Assembly: GCA_028404565.1 (NCBI GenBank)
Contig: JAOOBR010000011.1
Location: 1-35,703 of the forward strand
Reading direction: 5' to 3'
DNA: 35,703 nt
From: Pseudomonadota bacterium
GTDB lineage: Bacteria; Pseudomonadota; Gammaproteobacteria; Magnimaribacterales; D2472
Below the pieces are notes generated by a model. The model searched no databases. It was not told the origin of the DNA and worked only from the letters and a program-made list of their open reading frames with translations. The position numbers were made by a program, and so were the translations under genes. Below, piece after piece: positions 1-9,301 of this stretch (position 1 is the first letter of the stretch; every line of letters starts with the position of its first letter).

Positions 1-152
1 AGTGCTTTTGCATGCCTTGATGAAGTGGCTGATGCAATAATCATTTCATCTGCAAAGGAAGAAATCTTCTTCAAATCGATGCATACAATGTCTTTAGCTT
101 TTAATTCCTCAAGGGAGTTTATGCAGAGTTTTTTTAAAGAAGTTTTTGCCAA
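1..152 (-). CDS. rsfS: Ribosomal silencing factor RsfS (Iojap family), N-terminal part, cut by window edge
   Basis: Reading the reverse strand from 152 to 1 gives 50 codons with no stop, and the gene runs off the left edge. The peptide contains LEELKAKDIVCIDL followed by SSFADEMIIASATSSRHAKA, the characteristic start of RsfS/Iojap proteins. RsfS binds ribosomal protein uL14 on the large subunit and blocks subunit joining in starvation or stationary phase. The start is probably the TTG at 152-150: the frame is closed upstream by TGA and has no in-frame ATG. In many gammaproteobacteria nadD lies directly upstream of rsfS. Here the next gene is divergent (start at 214), so nadD is not in the usual place. 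The family call is firm; the exact start is less certain because of the non-ATG codon and the lack of a clear ribosome binding site. Confidence 0.88.
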   Translation of the reverse strand, partial: MAKTSLKKLCINSLEELKAKDIVCIDLKKISSFADEMIIASATSSRHAKA

Positions 153-213
153 GTTGTTTTTGCTTTTAATTCATTAAGTATATGATAAAAAAAGATATTA
201 TTATTAATTAATT

Positions 214-627
214 ATGCAAAAATATTTGTCAGAAAATCTTGTTGATATATTCTTCCTTCTTGGAATCAGCTCAGTTGTAATTTTAGTAATAAGCGCTCTT
301 TCAATCGGCTACTTTATAAAAAAAATACCACATGACTATTTTTTAGATGATAAGAGAGGCATATCTGAATACAAGAATAAGAATCCTATTTTTTGGATAA
401 TTACATTAGCATTAAAGAATATCATTGGTTATTGCTTGATTATGGGTGGTATTTTAATGCTTGTGCTTCCTGGCCAAGGATTGCTCACGATTTTGGTTGG
501 GCTTATGTTAAGTGACTATCCAGGAAAATTTAAGTTGGAAAAAAGAATTATTAAAACAAACTTGGTTTTAAAAACAATAAATTGGTACAGAATCAAATCA
601 AATATACCGCCATTAATCTTTAAATAA
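214..627 (+). CDS. PGPGW-family inner membrane protein (function unknown)
   Basis: A 137-residue membrane protein. A hydrophobic segment at about residues 12-35 and a longer one at about 60-98 suggest two to three membrane passes, with short charged stretches between and after them. The second hydrophobic region carries MLVLPGQGLLTILVGLML, followed by a DYPGK/LEKRI tail. This matches the PGPGW putative transmembrane family (PF09656), although the usual PGPGW motif is PGQG here. No function is established for the family. The gene is divergent from rsfS (61 bases between starts) and 77 bases upstream of the reductase on the same strand. The ATG start is at the natural boundary of the hydrophobic N-terminus. 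No catalytic residues are apparent. Confidence 0.8.
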   Translation: MQKYLSENLVDIFFLLGISSVVILVISALSIGYFIKKIPHDYFLDDKRGISEYKNKNPIFWIITLALKNIIGYCLIMGGILMLVLPGQGLLTILVGLMLSDYPGKFKLEKRIIKTNLVLKTINWYRIKSNIPPLIFK

Positions 628-704
628 TTCTTTTATTAGAGCTATCTCAAGGTGTATTATTCGACTTAATAATTTATAAAAACTTTATCGGTGGAGGAGT
701 AAAG

Positions 705-1709
705 ATGTCAGTAACAAATACAAAATGGGTCTTAAAAGAAAGGCCTCAAGGTCTTGTCAAGAATGAGAATTTTAAGCTTATAAAAGAAGAACTAAGAGAT
801 ATTCAGGATGGGGAAGTTCTTATAGAAAATCAATATTTATCTTTTGATCCAACACAAAGAATGTGGTTAACAGATTTACCTGGATATCTTCCTCCGGTTC
901 AAATTGATGAAGTTGTAAGATCAGGTGGAATTGGGAAGATTGTTGAATCAAAAAATGAGAATTTTTCTGAAGGCGATTTAGTAAGTGGCATGGTTGGATG
1001 GCAGACCCATCACATTCCCTCAGAAAATGACTTAAAAACAATGCGTAAAGTACCCGATGTTCTTCCCATACCTACTATGTTAAATATCTTTGGATCAACA
1101 GGAATTACTGCCTACTTTGGCTTACTAGATATTGGCAATCCTCAACCTGGTGAGACCGTTGTTGTCTCCGGAGCAGCAGGAGCTACGGGAGCTATGGTTT
1201 GTCAGATTGCTAAAATTAAAGGATGTCATGTAATTGGAATTGCTGGTGGAGATGAAAAATGTTCTTGGTTAAAAGAGTGCGGAGTGGATGATGTAATTGA
1301 TTATAAAAATTCTAATGTTGCAGAAGAGTTAACTAAGCTAGCTAAAAATGGAATAGATATTTATTTTGATAATGTTGGCGGACCTATTTTGGAGTCTGTA
1401 CTGTTTTTAATTAATATTAATGCAAGAATTATTTGTTGTGGAAGTATTTCAAATTATACAGGAGAGCAGATGCCTGTAGGACCAAGAAATCTAACTATGC
1501 TGATAGTAAGAAGAGCTAAAATGCAGGGATTTTTGGTTCTGGATTACTATAGCAGATCAAGTGAAGCAATTGATGATATCTCTAAATGGGCAATGGAAGG
1601 AAAAGTTAAACATCGAGAGGATATCCAAGAGGGAATTGAAAACTGTCCTGAAACATTGAATAGATTATTCACTGGTCAAAATCAAGGAAAACAAATGCTA
1701 AAGATCTAA
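705..1709 (+). CDS. Zinc-independent MDR-type NADP-dependent oxidoreductase (CurA / leukotriene B4 12-hydroxydehydrogenase-like)
   Basis: A 334-residue medium-chain dehydrogenase/reductase. The N-terminal GroES-like part ends in MVGWQTH (about 96-102). TAYFGLLDIG (135-144) precedes the nucleotide-binding glycine motif VSGAAGATGA (154-163), and YFDNVGG follows later; all are typical of the PTGR/CurA/YncB branch. No structural or catalytic zinc cysteine pattern is visible. These enzymes reduce carbon-carbon double bonds of enones using NADPH; the substrate cannot be read from the sequence. A strong ribosome binding site (GGTGGAGGAG) sits just before the ATG at 705, which supports the start. The gene ends with TAA at 1707-1709, immediately abutting the stop codon of the convergent Lon-domain gene. 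Confidence 0.88.
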   Translation: MSVTNTKWVLKERPQGLVKNENFKLIKEELRDIQDGEVLIENQYLSFDPTQRMWLTDLPGYLPPVQIDEVVRSGGIGKIVESKNENFSEGDLVSGMVGWQTHHIPSENDLKTMRKVPDVLPIPTMLNIFGSTGITAYFGLLDIGNPQPGETVVVSGAAGATGAMVCQIAKIKGCHVIGIAGGDEKCSWLKECGVDDVIDYKNSNVAEELTKLAKNGIDIYFDNVGGPILESVLFLININARIICCGSISNYTGEQMPVGPRNLTMLIVRRAKMQGFLVLDYYSRSSEAIDDISKWAMEGKVKHREDIQEGIENCPETLNRLFTGQNQGKQMLKI

Positions 1710-1719
1710 TTAGGTCTTT
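1700..1719. terminator. Hairpin centred on two abutting convergent stop codons; candidate bidirectional terminator
   Basis: Arm AAAGATC (1700-1706) pairs with GGTCTTT (1713-1719), giving 7 pairs including one T-G wobble. The 6-base loop TAATTA (1707-1712) consists exactly of the TAA of the forward gene and the reverse-complemented TAA of the reverse gene. The A-rich 5' flank and T-rich 3' flank are the same on either strand. The stem is short and there is no long U tract, so termination activity is inference. Confidence 0.4.
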
Positions 1720-2300
1720 CTAATTGATTCTAGAATCTTTGATAGTATTTTAAATCTTTGGTCAGCATCAAATGCTGTTAGCAAAGTTTGCTTTTCATCT
1801 GCCGTTAACGGAATTAAATTCCCTAGGTGATATGAGACAGAGTCGGCAGAGTCTAAATCTATATCAAGTTGTAGTGTTTTAATTTCTGGATGCTCTTTAA
1901 GTTTGACTAAAACCTCAATAAGATCTGGATACTTTGCCAGGAGTGATTGGTCGTCAACTTCAGGTTCAGTCAACGGCAGAACCTCGCCGAGATAAGACTT
2001 ATCTTCAAGCTGGACTATGTTGTTTAATGAAACTTTTGATTCAGCCTTTACTGTTATTCCTAATAATCCATTCGGTAAATTATTGAAGTCAATAATCTGA
2101 ACTGATGTTCCGACCTTTTCAATGCCAAAATCAAAATCATCAGATTTATCTGATTTATAGGAAATAACAAAATTTGAAGCGCTAGACATGCATTGCTTGA
2201 CCATATTCAGATAGCGAGGTTCAAAGATTTGTAAGCCTTGAATTGTTCCCGGAAGAACAACTAATTTTAAGGGAAAGATTGGTAAGTTAACTGGCTTCAA
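1710..2300 (-). CDS. Lon N-terminal (substrate-binding) domain protein without protease or ATPase
   Basis: A 196-residue protein. It opens with LPIFPLKLVVLPG (6-18), then LQIFEPRYLNMVKQCM, the signature of the Lon substrate-binding/LAN domain (PF02190). The domain covers essentially the whole protein; there is no Walker ATPase and no Ser-Lys protease domain. Such stand-alone proteins (COG2802 type) are common in gammaproteobacteria and their biochemical role is not settled. Binding or delivery of unfolded or oxidised proteins is a guess from the domain. The start overlaps the end of mpl by 14 bases, so the two genes are probably cotranscribed and coupled. The stop directly abuts the stop of the reductase on the opposite strand. 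Confidence 0.85.
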   Translation of the reverse strand: MKPVNLPIFPLKLVVLPGTIQGLQIFEPRYLNMVKQCMSSASNFVISYKSDKSDDFDFGIEKVGTSVQIIDFNNLPNGLLGITVKAESKVSLNNIVQLEDKSYLGEVLPLTEPEVDDQSLLAKYPDLIEVLVKLKEHPEIKTLQLDIDLDSADSVSYHLGNLIPLTADEKQTLLTAFDADQRFKILSKILESIRKT

Positions 2301-3711
2301 TTAATTCCTTTAATGGTTCAATTATTTTTGTGCTGTCCCTATTTGTCATTATTAAAATAACGTCAAAATCTTTATAGTTCTCAGCAATTGCTTTGTTTAG
2401 TTCATCATGGCTTTGGAATCTATGATAAGTATCATCCTCAAGGCCATACGAATGATCTAACCAAAATATCTTACCATGCTCACGAAAAAATGAATCATAA
2501 TGTTCATCAATATCAAGAAGTTCCATACTGTGGTAACCACTGCTCATTGTGTTTGAACCTAGCTCGATAACATTTAGAATTCTTTTATTCTTATATTTTT
2601 TGTGAACAGAATTAATGGCAAATTTAATTGCTGTTGGATGATGAGCAAAATCTTCAATAATTGTTATTCCATTGGAACTATATTTCTTTTCAAGTCTTCT
2701 TCTAACTCCTTCAAAATCAGATAAGCCATGATATGCATCAGTAAAATTTATCCCATAGGTTACTGCTGCAACTATTGCTGCAGTTGCATTTTCCATATTA
2801 TGCGGCCCATAAAATGGAAGACTATTTAGTTTAACTTCCTTCCCGGTTTCTCTTCCTATGAAAAGACCATGGGATTCAGGATCAAAAATAATCAAATTTT
2901 CGTTCTCAGCAAGATGATCTTCATACTCATCATTCCAACCAAAATAAAATTCCCTTAAGCCAATATTAACTTTTTTAAGATTAGGATAGTGATACCTTCC
3001 AATAATATCGTCAATATGAGGATTTATAGGATCAGTATCAATACCGGGTGAAATGGAAAAACGAATTACTTTTGCATCATCACGCATTATATTTAACAAG
3101 TTCGTGAATTGTTTTTTAATATCTTCAACATCTCTAAATATATCAGCATGATCAAACTCAAGATTATTGATTAAAAGAATATCTGGATGATAGTGAATAA
3201 ACTTAGATCTTTTATCAAAAAAAGCTGAGTCATACTCATCAGCTTCGACCACAAAAACTTCATCAGTTCCAAGCTTTGCTGAAAACTCGAAATTAGGACT
3301 AATACCACCTATTAAAAAGCCAATATCTTTTCCCACTGATTGAAAGATTTTTGAAATCATAAATGATGTTGTTGTTTTTCCATGGGTACCTGAAACAGCT
3401 ATAACGAATCTGTCATTTATTATCTCTCCAAGCATCTCAGGCCCAGACTTAAATGGAAGTTTTTTATTTAAAATTTCTTCAACACATTCGTTTCCTCGAG
3501 AAAGCGCATTTCCAATGACATATAAATCTGCTTCTGGGAGTTTTGATGCCTCATATCCTTTTTCTAGCTGAATTCCTAATTCATTAAGCTGATCAGACAT
3601 TGGAGGATAAAAATTTTGATCTGAGCCACTAACTTTATGTCCAGACTCGATTAGGATTCGAGCTAGCCCACCCATAAATGTTCCGCAAATTCCTAGAATA
3701 TGGATTTTCAT
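2287..3711 (-). CDS. mpl: UDP-N-acetylmuramate:L-alanyl-gamma-D-glutamyl-meso-diaminopimelate ligase (Mpl)
   Basis: A Mur-ligase family enzyme of 474 residues, using the ATG at 3711. It attaches recycled murein tripeptide to UDP-MurNAc in the cytoplasm, feeding peptidoglycan precursors back into synthesis. The N-terminus MKIHILGICGTFMGGLA is the Mpl-type Rossmann start. The ATP-binding P-loop GTHGKTTT is at 108-115, followed by VVEADEYDSAFFD and EDFAHHPTA, which separate Mpl from MurC. The frame is open five codons further upstream, to a start at 3726, but the family begins at the internal Met. The gene overlaps the Lon-domain gene by 14 bases at its end. The MurU-like gene at the far end of the window belongs to the related MurNAc recycling route. 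A divergent phosphofructokinase starts 57 bases away. Confidence 0.95.
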   Translation of the reverse strand: MKIHILGICGTFMGGLARILIESGHKVSGSDQNFYPPMSDQLNELGIQLEKGYEASKLPEADLYVIGNALSRGNECVEEILNKKLPFKSGPEMLGEIINDRFVIAVSGTHGKTTTSFMISKIFQSVGKDIGFLIGGISPNFEFSAKLGTDEVFVVEADEYDSAFFDKRSKFIHYHPDILLINNLEFDHADIFRDVEDIKKQFTNLLNIMRDDAKVIRFSISPGIDTDPINPHIDDIIGRYHYPNLKKVNIGLREFYFGWNDEYEDHLAENENLIIFDPESHGLFIGRETGKEVKLNSLPFYGPHNMENATAAIVAAVTYGINFTDAYHGLSDFEGVRRRLEKKYSSNGITIIEDFAHHPTAIKFAINSVHKKYKNKRILNVIELGSNTMSSGYHSMELLDIDEHYDSFFREHGKIFWLDHSYGLEDDTYHRFQSHDELNKAIAENYKDFDVILIMTNRDSTKIIEPLKELIEAS

Positions 3712-3768
3712 AAATACTTTTAACAATTAGAACATTTTTGTTAGCATAGTTAAATCTTTACTTAAGCT

Positions 3769-5022
3769 ATGAAAAAAAATGCTTTTTATGCTCAATCCGG
3801 TGGTGTAACTTCTGTAATTAATGCAACTGCTGCTGCAGTTATTCAGGAAGCAAAGAAATTCCCAAATCAAATAAATAAAGTTTATGCAGGACAAAATGGA
3901 ATACTTGGAGCACTTCGCGAAAACCTAATTGATACCTCTAAAGAATCAAAAAAACTTATTGAATCATTATATTACAGGCCAGGAGGTGTATTTGGATCAT
4001 GCAGATACAAACTTAAAAGCTTCGAGGAAAATGCAAAAGAATATAAAAGGCTTATAGAGGTTTTTAAAGCTCATGATATTGGTTTCTTTTTTTATAACGG
4101 CGGGAATGATTCTGCAGATACTGCATATAAAGTATCTCAGATAAGTAAAAATCTTGGCTATGATATAACCTGTATTGCAATACCTAAAACAGTTGATAAT
4201 GATTTAGCTGTTACGGATACATGTCCAGGATTTGGGTCAGTTGCAAAATATGTTGCAATATCGACTCAAGAAGCAAGTCTTGATGTTCAATCAATGATGG
4301 AGAGCTCTACAAAAGTCTTCATCCTAGAGGTAATGGGAAGACATGCTGGATGGATTGCTGGATCTTCATCTCTTGCAAAACAAAATAACTCTGATGCTCC
4401 TCATATAATTCTTTTGCCAGAGATTACTTTTAATCAAACTGCTTTTTTAAAAAAAGTAAAAGAAACTGTAACCAAATTAGGTTACTGTGTTGTTGTAGCT
4501 TCAGAGGGAATTAAAAATAATAAAAATAAGTTTCTTGCTGAAGCTGATACAAAAGATGCTTTTGGCCATGCTCAACTTGGTGGAGTTGCTCCTTTTTTAG
4601 CTAATCTTATCTCTCAAAAACTTAAACTTAAAAATCACTGGGCAGTGGCTGATTATCTTCAAAGAAGTGCGAGACATATTTCTTCAAAAGTTGATTTAGA
4701 GCATGCTGAGGCAGTTGGAAGATATGCCGTTAGGTATGCAGTCAAAGGTATGAATGGTGTCATGCCAGTTATTAAAAGAAAAAAGACTTCGAAATATTCT
4801 TGGGAAATAGTTCCTGCGAAACTCTCTAAAATAGCAAATATTGAGAAGAAACTTCCAAAAAGCTTTATTACAAAAGATGGCTTTGGCATAACAAAGAAAG
4901 GTATAGATTATTTTAGTCCTTTGATTCAAGGTGAAGGGCCTATAGATTATAAGAATGGTATTCCAAAGCTAGAAAAACCAAACTTAATTCTTGCAAAGAA
5001 AAAACTACCTAACTGGAAGTAG
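3769..5022 (+). CDS. Pyrophosphate-dependent 6-phosphofructokinase (PPi-PFK)
   Basis: A 417-residue phosphofructokinase that interconverts fructose 6-phosphate and fructose 1,6-bisphosphate. Two residues identify the phosphoryl donor. In GGNDS (111-115), Asp114 replaces the Gly of ATP enzymes (GGDGS). In PKTVDND (139-145), Lys140 replaces the Gly of PGTIDND. Both changes are diagnostic of the PPi-dependent class. The substrate motif MGRHAGW (189-195) is intact. Because PPi-PFK is reversible, the step can serve both glycolysis and gluconeogenesis. No ATP-type PFK is present in the window. The 3' end overlaps the end of convergent parC by 14 bases. No clear terminator is visible, only a weak inverted repeat (GGTTAT/ATAACC, about 5039-5065) inside parC. 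Confidence 0.93.
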   Translation: MKKNAFYAQSGGVTSVINATAAAVIQEAKKFPNQINKVYAGQNGILGALRENLIDTSKESKKLIESLYYRPGGVFGSCRYKLKSFEENAKEYKRLIEVFKAHDIGFFFYNGGNDSADTAYKVSQISKNLGYDITCIAIPKTVDNDLAVTDTCPGFGSVAKYVAISTQEASLDVQSMMESSTKVFILEVMGRHAGWIAGSSSLAKQNNSDAPHIILLPEITFNQTAFLKKVKETVTKLGYCVVVASEGIKNNKNKFLAEADTKDAFGHAQLGGVAPFLANLISQKLKLKNHWAVADYLQRSARHISSKVDLEHAEAVGRYAVRYAVKGMNGVMPVIKRKKTSKYSWEIVPAKLSKIANIEKKLPKSFITKDGFGITKKGIDYFSPLIQGEGPIDYKNGIPKLEKPNLILAKKKLPNWK

Positions 5023-7261
5023 ATTCAGGTCTTTCAACGGTTATCGATAAAACCCTTTTATAACCTTGAGGAAGAGATCGTCCTCTTTTTGCTCGCTCAA
5101 GTTTAAATCCTTCTAGTTCTTTCGGAGAAAATGCCCTAATATTTCCATTGTCTCTTTGAATATCTAATTTAGAACCTTCGCTAAACGGTTTTACAATAAT
5201 CAATCTTTCCTTCTTCTCAACAAACTGTTTTTTAGGAATATTTATTATTTTAGTACCTTTACCTTTTGCTAGGACCGTCAGCTCATCCAAATTAAAAATT
5301 AACAGCTTCCCAAAATTAGTAACAGCAGCTATATATTTATCGTCTTGCATAATTTTTTCACAAGGAAGAATCTCAGCGCCATCAGGAACCTTCATAAAGG
5401 CTTTTCCCGTTTTCTTGTTGGAGATCATGTCTTCAAAATTTGCGAGAAATCCATATCCAGATGAGTTTGCAATAAGAAACCTATCCTCGCCTTTTCCAAT
5501 TGCAACGCTCATAAATTCAACTCCTGAGCTAGAAGTAACTCTTCCTGTTAAAGGCTCGCCCAGGCCTCTTGCAGAAGGGAGTGTATGCGCAGGCAATGTA
5601 TAAGCTTTACCAAGAGCATCAATAAATACGCAGGGTTGATTATTTCTTCCTCGACTAAAGTCTTTTAATTTATCCTCTCCTCTATAGGAAAGAGTTGATG
5701 GATCTATTTCGTGACCTTTGGCACTTCTAATCCAACCTGCATTTGAAAGGACAATTGTTACAGGATCAGATGTAATGGTATCTTCCTCAGAGAACATCTT
5801 TGCGCTTGAAGATTCAATAATGGTAGAGTTTCTTTCATCTCCAAAGTTTTCCTTTATTTCTTTTAATTCATTTTTAATAAAGGTTTTCAATCTTGCTTTT
5901 GAATTAAGAATCTTCTCTAGATCTTTTTTCTCTTTTTTAAGAACATCTCTTTCTTCTTCTAATTTAATTTGTTCAAGTTTTGCAAGCTGTCTAAGTTTTA
6001 TCTCTAATATTGCATTAGCCTGAATATCAGATATTTTAAATTTTTTAGTGAGTTCTTTTTTGGGATCATCTGATTGTCTGATGATCTTAATTACTTTATC
6101 AAGATCGAGATAGACAATTAATAAGCCTTCTAATATATGTAATCTATCATCTACTTGATCGAGCCTATGTTCGAGCTTTCTGGTTACTGTTGTTTTCCTG
6201 AATGCTATCCAGTCACTTAGAAGATCTTTAATTGAGTAAACCTTAGGTGACCCTTTTAGAGAAATTAAATTAAAGTTACCCCTGTAGTTTTTCTGCAAGT
6301 CTGTCGATGCATATAAATGATTCATGAGATCCTCTGCATTAACTCGATTCGATTTTAAGCTTATTACTAATCTTGTTGGCTCCTCATGATCGCCCTCATC
6401 TCTAAGGTCAACAATCATTGGAAGTTTTTTATTTATCATTTGATTTGAAATTTGCTCTAAAACTTTTGAGCCAGACGTTTGATGAGGAAGGTCAGTTACA
6501 ATGATGTCATTGCCTTCTTTTTTCCAAGCACACTTCATTTTAAAAGCACCTCTTCCAGTGCTATACATTTCATTTAACTCTTCTGGAGACGCAACAATTG
6601 GAGCCTTGTTAGAAAAATCTGGTCCCTTTATATATTTAAGGATTTGATCAACAGAAGTCTTTGGATTTTCTAAAACATGGATAGTTGCATCAATTACCTC
6701 TGTCATATTATGTGATGGGATATCTGTAGCCATACCAACTGCTATGCCTGTAGTTCCATTAAGTAAAATGGATGGAACTTTTGCTGGAAAGATTACTGGT
6801 TCAAGAAGTGATCCATCAAAATTTGGCTGCCAATCCACTGTCCCTTGCTTTAACTCATCTATTAGAAGATCTGAAAATTTTGTTAGTTTAGATTCTGTAT
6901 ATCTCATTGCTGCAAAAGATTTAGGATCATCTTGCGATCCCCAATTTCCTTGACCATCTACAAATGGGTACCTAAATGAAAAATCTTGTGCCATTAAAAC
7001 CATCGCTTCATAAGCAGCACTATCACCATGTGGATGGAATTTACCAATTACATCTCCAACAGTTCTAGCAGATTTCTTGTACTTTGATGAAGCATTTAGT
7101 CCAAGTTCTGACATAGCATATAAAATCCTTCTTTGTACTGGCTTCAGCCCATCTCCAATATTGGGTAAAGCTCGATCCAAAATGACATACATCGAATAAT
7201 TGAGATATGCATTTTCTGCATATTTTTTAATGCTTTGTTTATCTAAATTTTCTTTAGTCAT
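5009..7261 (-). CDS. parC: DNA topoisomerase IV subunit A (ParC)
   Basis: A 750-residue type IIA topoisomerase breakage-reunion subunit, nearly the length of E. coli ParC. ParC2ParE2 decatenates daughter chromosomes. The winged-helix region carries [10 protein letters not shown] (76-85) and the catalytic tyrosine is Tyr121 in AAMRYTE. Ser81 and Glu85 correspond to E. coli ParC Ser80 and Glu84, so the quinolone-resistance-determining positions are wild type. A coiled-coil arm (about 380-470) is followed by a short beta-propeller-type C-terminal domain, consistent with ParC. No clear GyrA-box is visible, and the parE neighbour supports ParC over GyrA. The ATG shares its A with the parE TAA stop (TAATG), indicating translational coupling. 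Confidence 0.95.
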   Translation of the reverse strand: MTKENLDKQSIKKYAENAYLNYSMYVILDRALPNIGDGLKPVQRRILYAMSELGLNASSKYKKSARTVGDVIGKFHPHGDSAAYEAMVLMAQDFSFRYPFVDGQGNWGSQDDPKSFAAMRYTESKLTKFSDLLIDELKQGTVDWQPNFDGSLLEPVIFPAKVPSILLNGTTGIAVGMATDIPSHNMTEVIDATIHVLENPKTSVDQILKYIKGPDFSNKAPIVASPEELNEMYSTGRGAFKMKCAWKKEGNDIIVTDLPHQTSGSKVLEQISNQMINKKLPMIVDLRDEGDHEEPTRLVISLKSNRVNAEDLMNHLYASTDLQKNYRGNFNLISLKGSPKVYSIKDLLSDWIAFRKTTVTRKLEHRLDQVDDRLHILEGLLIVYLDLDKVIKIIRQSDDPKKELTKKFKISDIQANAILEIKLRQLAKLEQIKLEEERDVLKKEKKDLEKILNSKARLKTFIKNELKEIKENFGDERNSTIIESSSAKMFSEEDTITSDPVTIVLSNAGWIRSAKGHEIDPSTLSYRGEDKLKDFSRGRNNQPCVFIDALGKAYTLPAHTLPSARGLGEPLTGRVTSSSGVEFMSVAIGKGEDRFLIANSSGYGFLANFEDMISNKKTGKAFMKVPDGAEILPCEKIMQDDKYIAAVTNFGKLLIFNLDELTVLAKGKGTKIINIPKKQFVEKKERLIIVKPFSEGSKLDIQRDNGNIRAFSPKELEGFKLERAKRGRSLPQGYKRVLSITVERPESTSS

Positions 7262-9153
7262 TAAATCTCCGCTAAGTTACCTTTCTTTTCAAGCCATTCT
7301 TTTCTATCTGGAGCTCTCTTTTTAGAAAGCAGTAGATCAAATACTGAGTTTGCATTATCAGAACTACTTAAAGTTAGTTGAACTAATCTTCTTGATTCAG
7401 GCTTCATAACCGTCTCTCTTAATTGAGATGGATTCATTTCTCCAAGCCCTTTAAACCTTTGAATATCTATCTTAATTTTCGAGTTCTGTTTTTTAATTTT
7501 CTTAACAATAGATTCTTTTTCATTCTCATCTAGGGCATAAAAAACTTCTTTTGCAGCATCAATCCTATATAACGGAGGCATGGAGACAAAGATTTTTCCT
7601 GAGGTTACTAAATTCTTATAGTGTCTGAGGAATAATGCACATAATAAAGTTGCTATATGCAGTCCATCTGAGTCAGCATCAGCAAGAATACAAATCTTTC
7701 CATATCTCAGGTTAGAAATATCTGTATCTCCTGGTAAAGATCCAATAGCAGTCGCAAGATCTTTAATTTCTTGGGATTTTATTATGTCTGCACTTTCTAA
7801 ATCCCAGGTATTAAGAATTTTTCCTCTTAAAGGCATTATTGCTTGAAATCTTCTATCTCGAGCTTGTTTTGCAGACCCTCCTGCTGAGTCTCCCTCAACT
7901 AAAAATAGTTCACTCTCTTCGATATTATCGCAGTTACAATCTGAAAGCTTTCCAGGAAGAGCTGGACCTTTAAATGTTTTCTTTCTATCAACTTTTGTTG
8001 AACTTTTAATCCTCTTTTGAGCAGCAGCAATTGCAAGATCTGCAATCTTTTCACCCTCTTCAGTATGTTGGTTAAGCCAAATACTTAGAGAGTCTTTTGT
8101 TGAAGATGAAACAAAGCTCATATGATCTTTAGAATCAAGCCTCTCTTTAGTTTGACCAGCAAACTGAGGATTTTTTAATTTTGAGGAAATAACAAAAATG
8201 CAGTTAGCGAGAATGTCATCCGAGTTAATTTTTATACCTTTTGGAATCAAATTCCTGTAGTCACAGAATTCTTTTATTGCCTCAAGAAGACCAGATTTAA
8301 ACCCATTTAAATGAGAGCCACCTAGTGCAGTAGGAATTAAGTTTACATAAGTTTCTTTGAGTAAATTATTTGAGGCCTCTTCAGTCCAATTCACTGCTAC
8401 ATCTAAGGCTTGATCATCAGAAGTCTTAGAAAGAATAATAGTTTCATCAAGAAGTTTCTCATTACAACCTGAGAACTCATCGAGGTAGTCACTCAGCCCC
8501 TCATCAAAAATCCATTTAATTCTCTCATTCTTTTTTTCATCAAAGTAATCTATTTGAAGACCTGGGCAAAGAACTGCCTTCGCCTTTAGTAGATGTTTTA
8601 AGCTCTTTTTGTTTATCTCTAATGTTTCGAAATATTGTTTGTCTGGATAAAATCTAATTGTGGTTCCTGAATTCGTAGCTCCAACATCACCTATTGATTT
8701 CAAATCATTGTCTTTGTCTCCAGCAGAGAAATTTATTTCATACTCTTTTGAATCACGTTTAATTTTTACATTAAGTTTGGTGGATAAAGCATTGACTACA
8801 GAAACTCCAACTCCATGAAGCCCTCCTGAAAAACCATAATCTTCTCCAGAGAACTTTGCTCCAGCGTGAAGCTTACACATAATTAATTCAACGCCTGTTA
8901 GCTTATGCTCAGGATGGACATCAACAGGCATGCCTCGTCCATTATCTGAGACTTCAATGCTATTATCTTTATAAAGATTTACTTTAATGCGCTTGCAATA
9001 ACCTGATAAAGCTTCATCTACAGAGTTATCCAGAACTTCTTGAATAAGATGATTTGGGCATGAAGTATCGGTATACATACCTGGTCTTTTTTTGACGGGA
9101 TCGAGACCCGACAAAACCTCAATTGCTTTTGAATCGTAAGCCTTTTTTGACAA
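7261..9153 (-). CDS. parE: DNA topoisomerase IV subunit B (ParE)
   Basis: A 630-residue ATPase subunit of topoisomerase IV. The GHKL ATPase motifs are [11 protein letters not shown] (38-48, with likely catalytic Glu39 and Mg-binding Asn43), DNGRGMP (70-76) and [15 protein letters not shown] (110-124). The QTK transducer loop is at 334-336. TOPRIM motifs are EGDSAGGSA (420-428) and DADSDGLHI (492-500). The length, close to E. coli ParE and lacking the GyrB insertion, together with the coupled parC, makes this ParE and not GyrB. The start is TTG at 9153: the next residues [19 protein letters not shown] align with the family N-terminus, no in-frame ATG is nearby, and AAGG lies a few bases upstream. 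The gene is divergent from tolC with 148 bases between. Confidence 0.95.
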   Translation of the reverse strand: MSKKAYDSKAIEVLSGLDPVKKRPGMYTDTSCPNHLIQEVLDNSVDEALSGYCKRIKVNLYKDNSIEVSDNGRGMPVDVHPEHKLTGVELIMCKLHAGAKFSGEDYGFSGGLHGVGVSVVNALSTKLNVKIKRDSKEYEINFSAGDKDNDLKSIGDVGATNSGTTIRFYPDKQYFETLEINKKSLKHLLKAKAVLCPGLQIDYFDEKKNERIKWIFDEGLSDYLDEFSGCNEKLLDETIILSKTSDDQALDVAVNWTEEASNNLLKETYVNLIPTALGGSHLNGFKSGLLEAIKEFCDYRNLIPKGIKINSDDILANCIFVISSKLKNPQFAGQTKERLDSKDHMSFVSSSTKDSLSIWLNQHTEEGEKIADLAIAAAQKRIKSSTKVDRKKTFKGPALPGKLSDCNCDNIEESELFLVEGDSAGGSAKQARDRRFQAIMPLRGKILNTWDLESADIIKSQEIKDLATAIGSLPGDTDISNLRYGKICILADADSDGLHIATLLCALFLRHYKNLVTSGKIFVSMPPLYRIDAAKEVFYALDENEKESIVKKIKKQNSKIKIDIQRFKGLGEMNPSQLRETVMKPESRRLVQLTLSSSDNANSVFDLLLSKKRAPDRKEWLEKKGNLAEI

Positions 9154-9238
9154 TGTTAGATACCTTTATAAGCGTTGGAACTATTTTACTCTAAGCTTAA
9201 GTAATATAAAGAAAATAATTTCTTAATGTAAAGTTTAC

Positions 9239-9267
9239 TTGACACTTTATATTGACATAGATAGCAT
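9239..9267 (+). promoter_or_regulatory. Predicted sigma-70 promoter for tolC-mutM
   Basis: In the 148-base divergent parE/tolC spacer, TTGACA (9239-9244) is followed after 17 bases by TAGCAT (9262-9267), a perfect -35 with a 4/6 -10. A second overlapping candidate is TTGACA (9252-9257), 18 bases, TTTAAT (9276-9281, 5/6). Either would give a transcript starting 15-30 bases before the tolC ATG. This is prediction by consensus only. Confidence 0.5.
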
Positions 9268-9301
9268 AAAGGTTGTTTAATGCAACCCAATTATTATTGT
9301 T

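Noticed and set aside
5039-5065. GGTTAT/ATAACC inverted repeat as terminator for the phosphofructokinase gene
   Set aside because: It has a 15-base loop and lies inside parC coding sequence with no U tract; likely chance in AT-rich sequence.
5415-6023. Forward-strand open frames inside parC
   Set aside because: They are antisense to a full-length, well-conserved ParC, resemble no known protein, and have no ribosome binding site.
7261-9153. parE as possible gyrB
   Set aside because: The length of 630 residues without the GyrB insertion and the directly coupled parC favour ParE.
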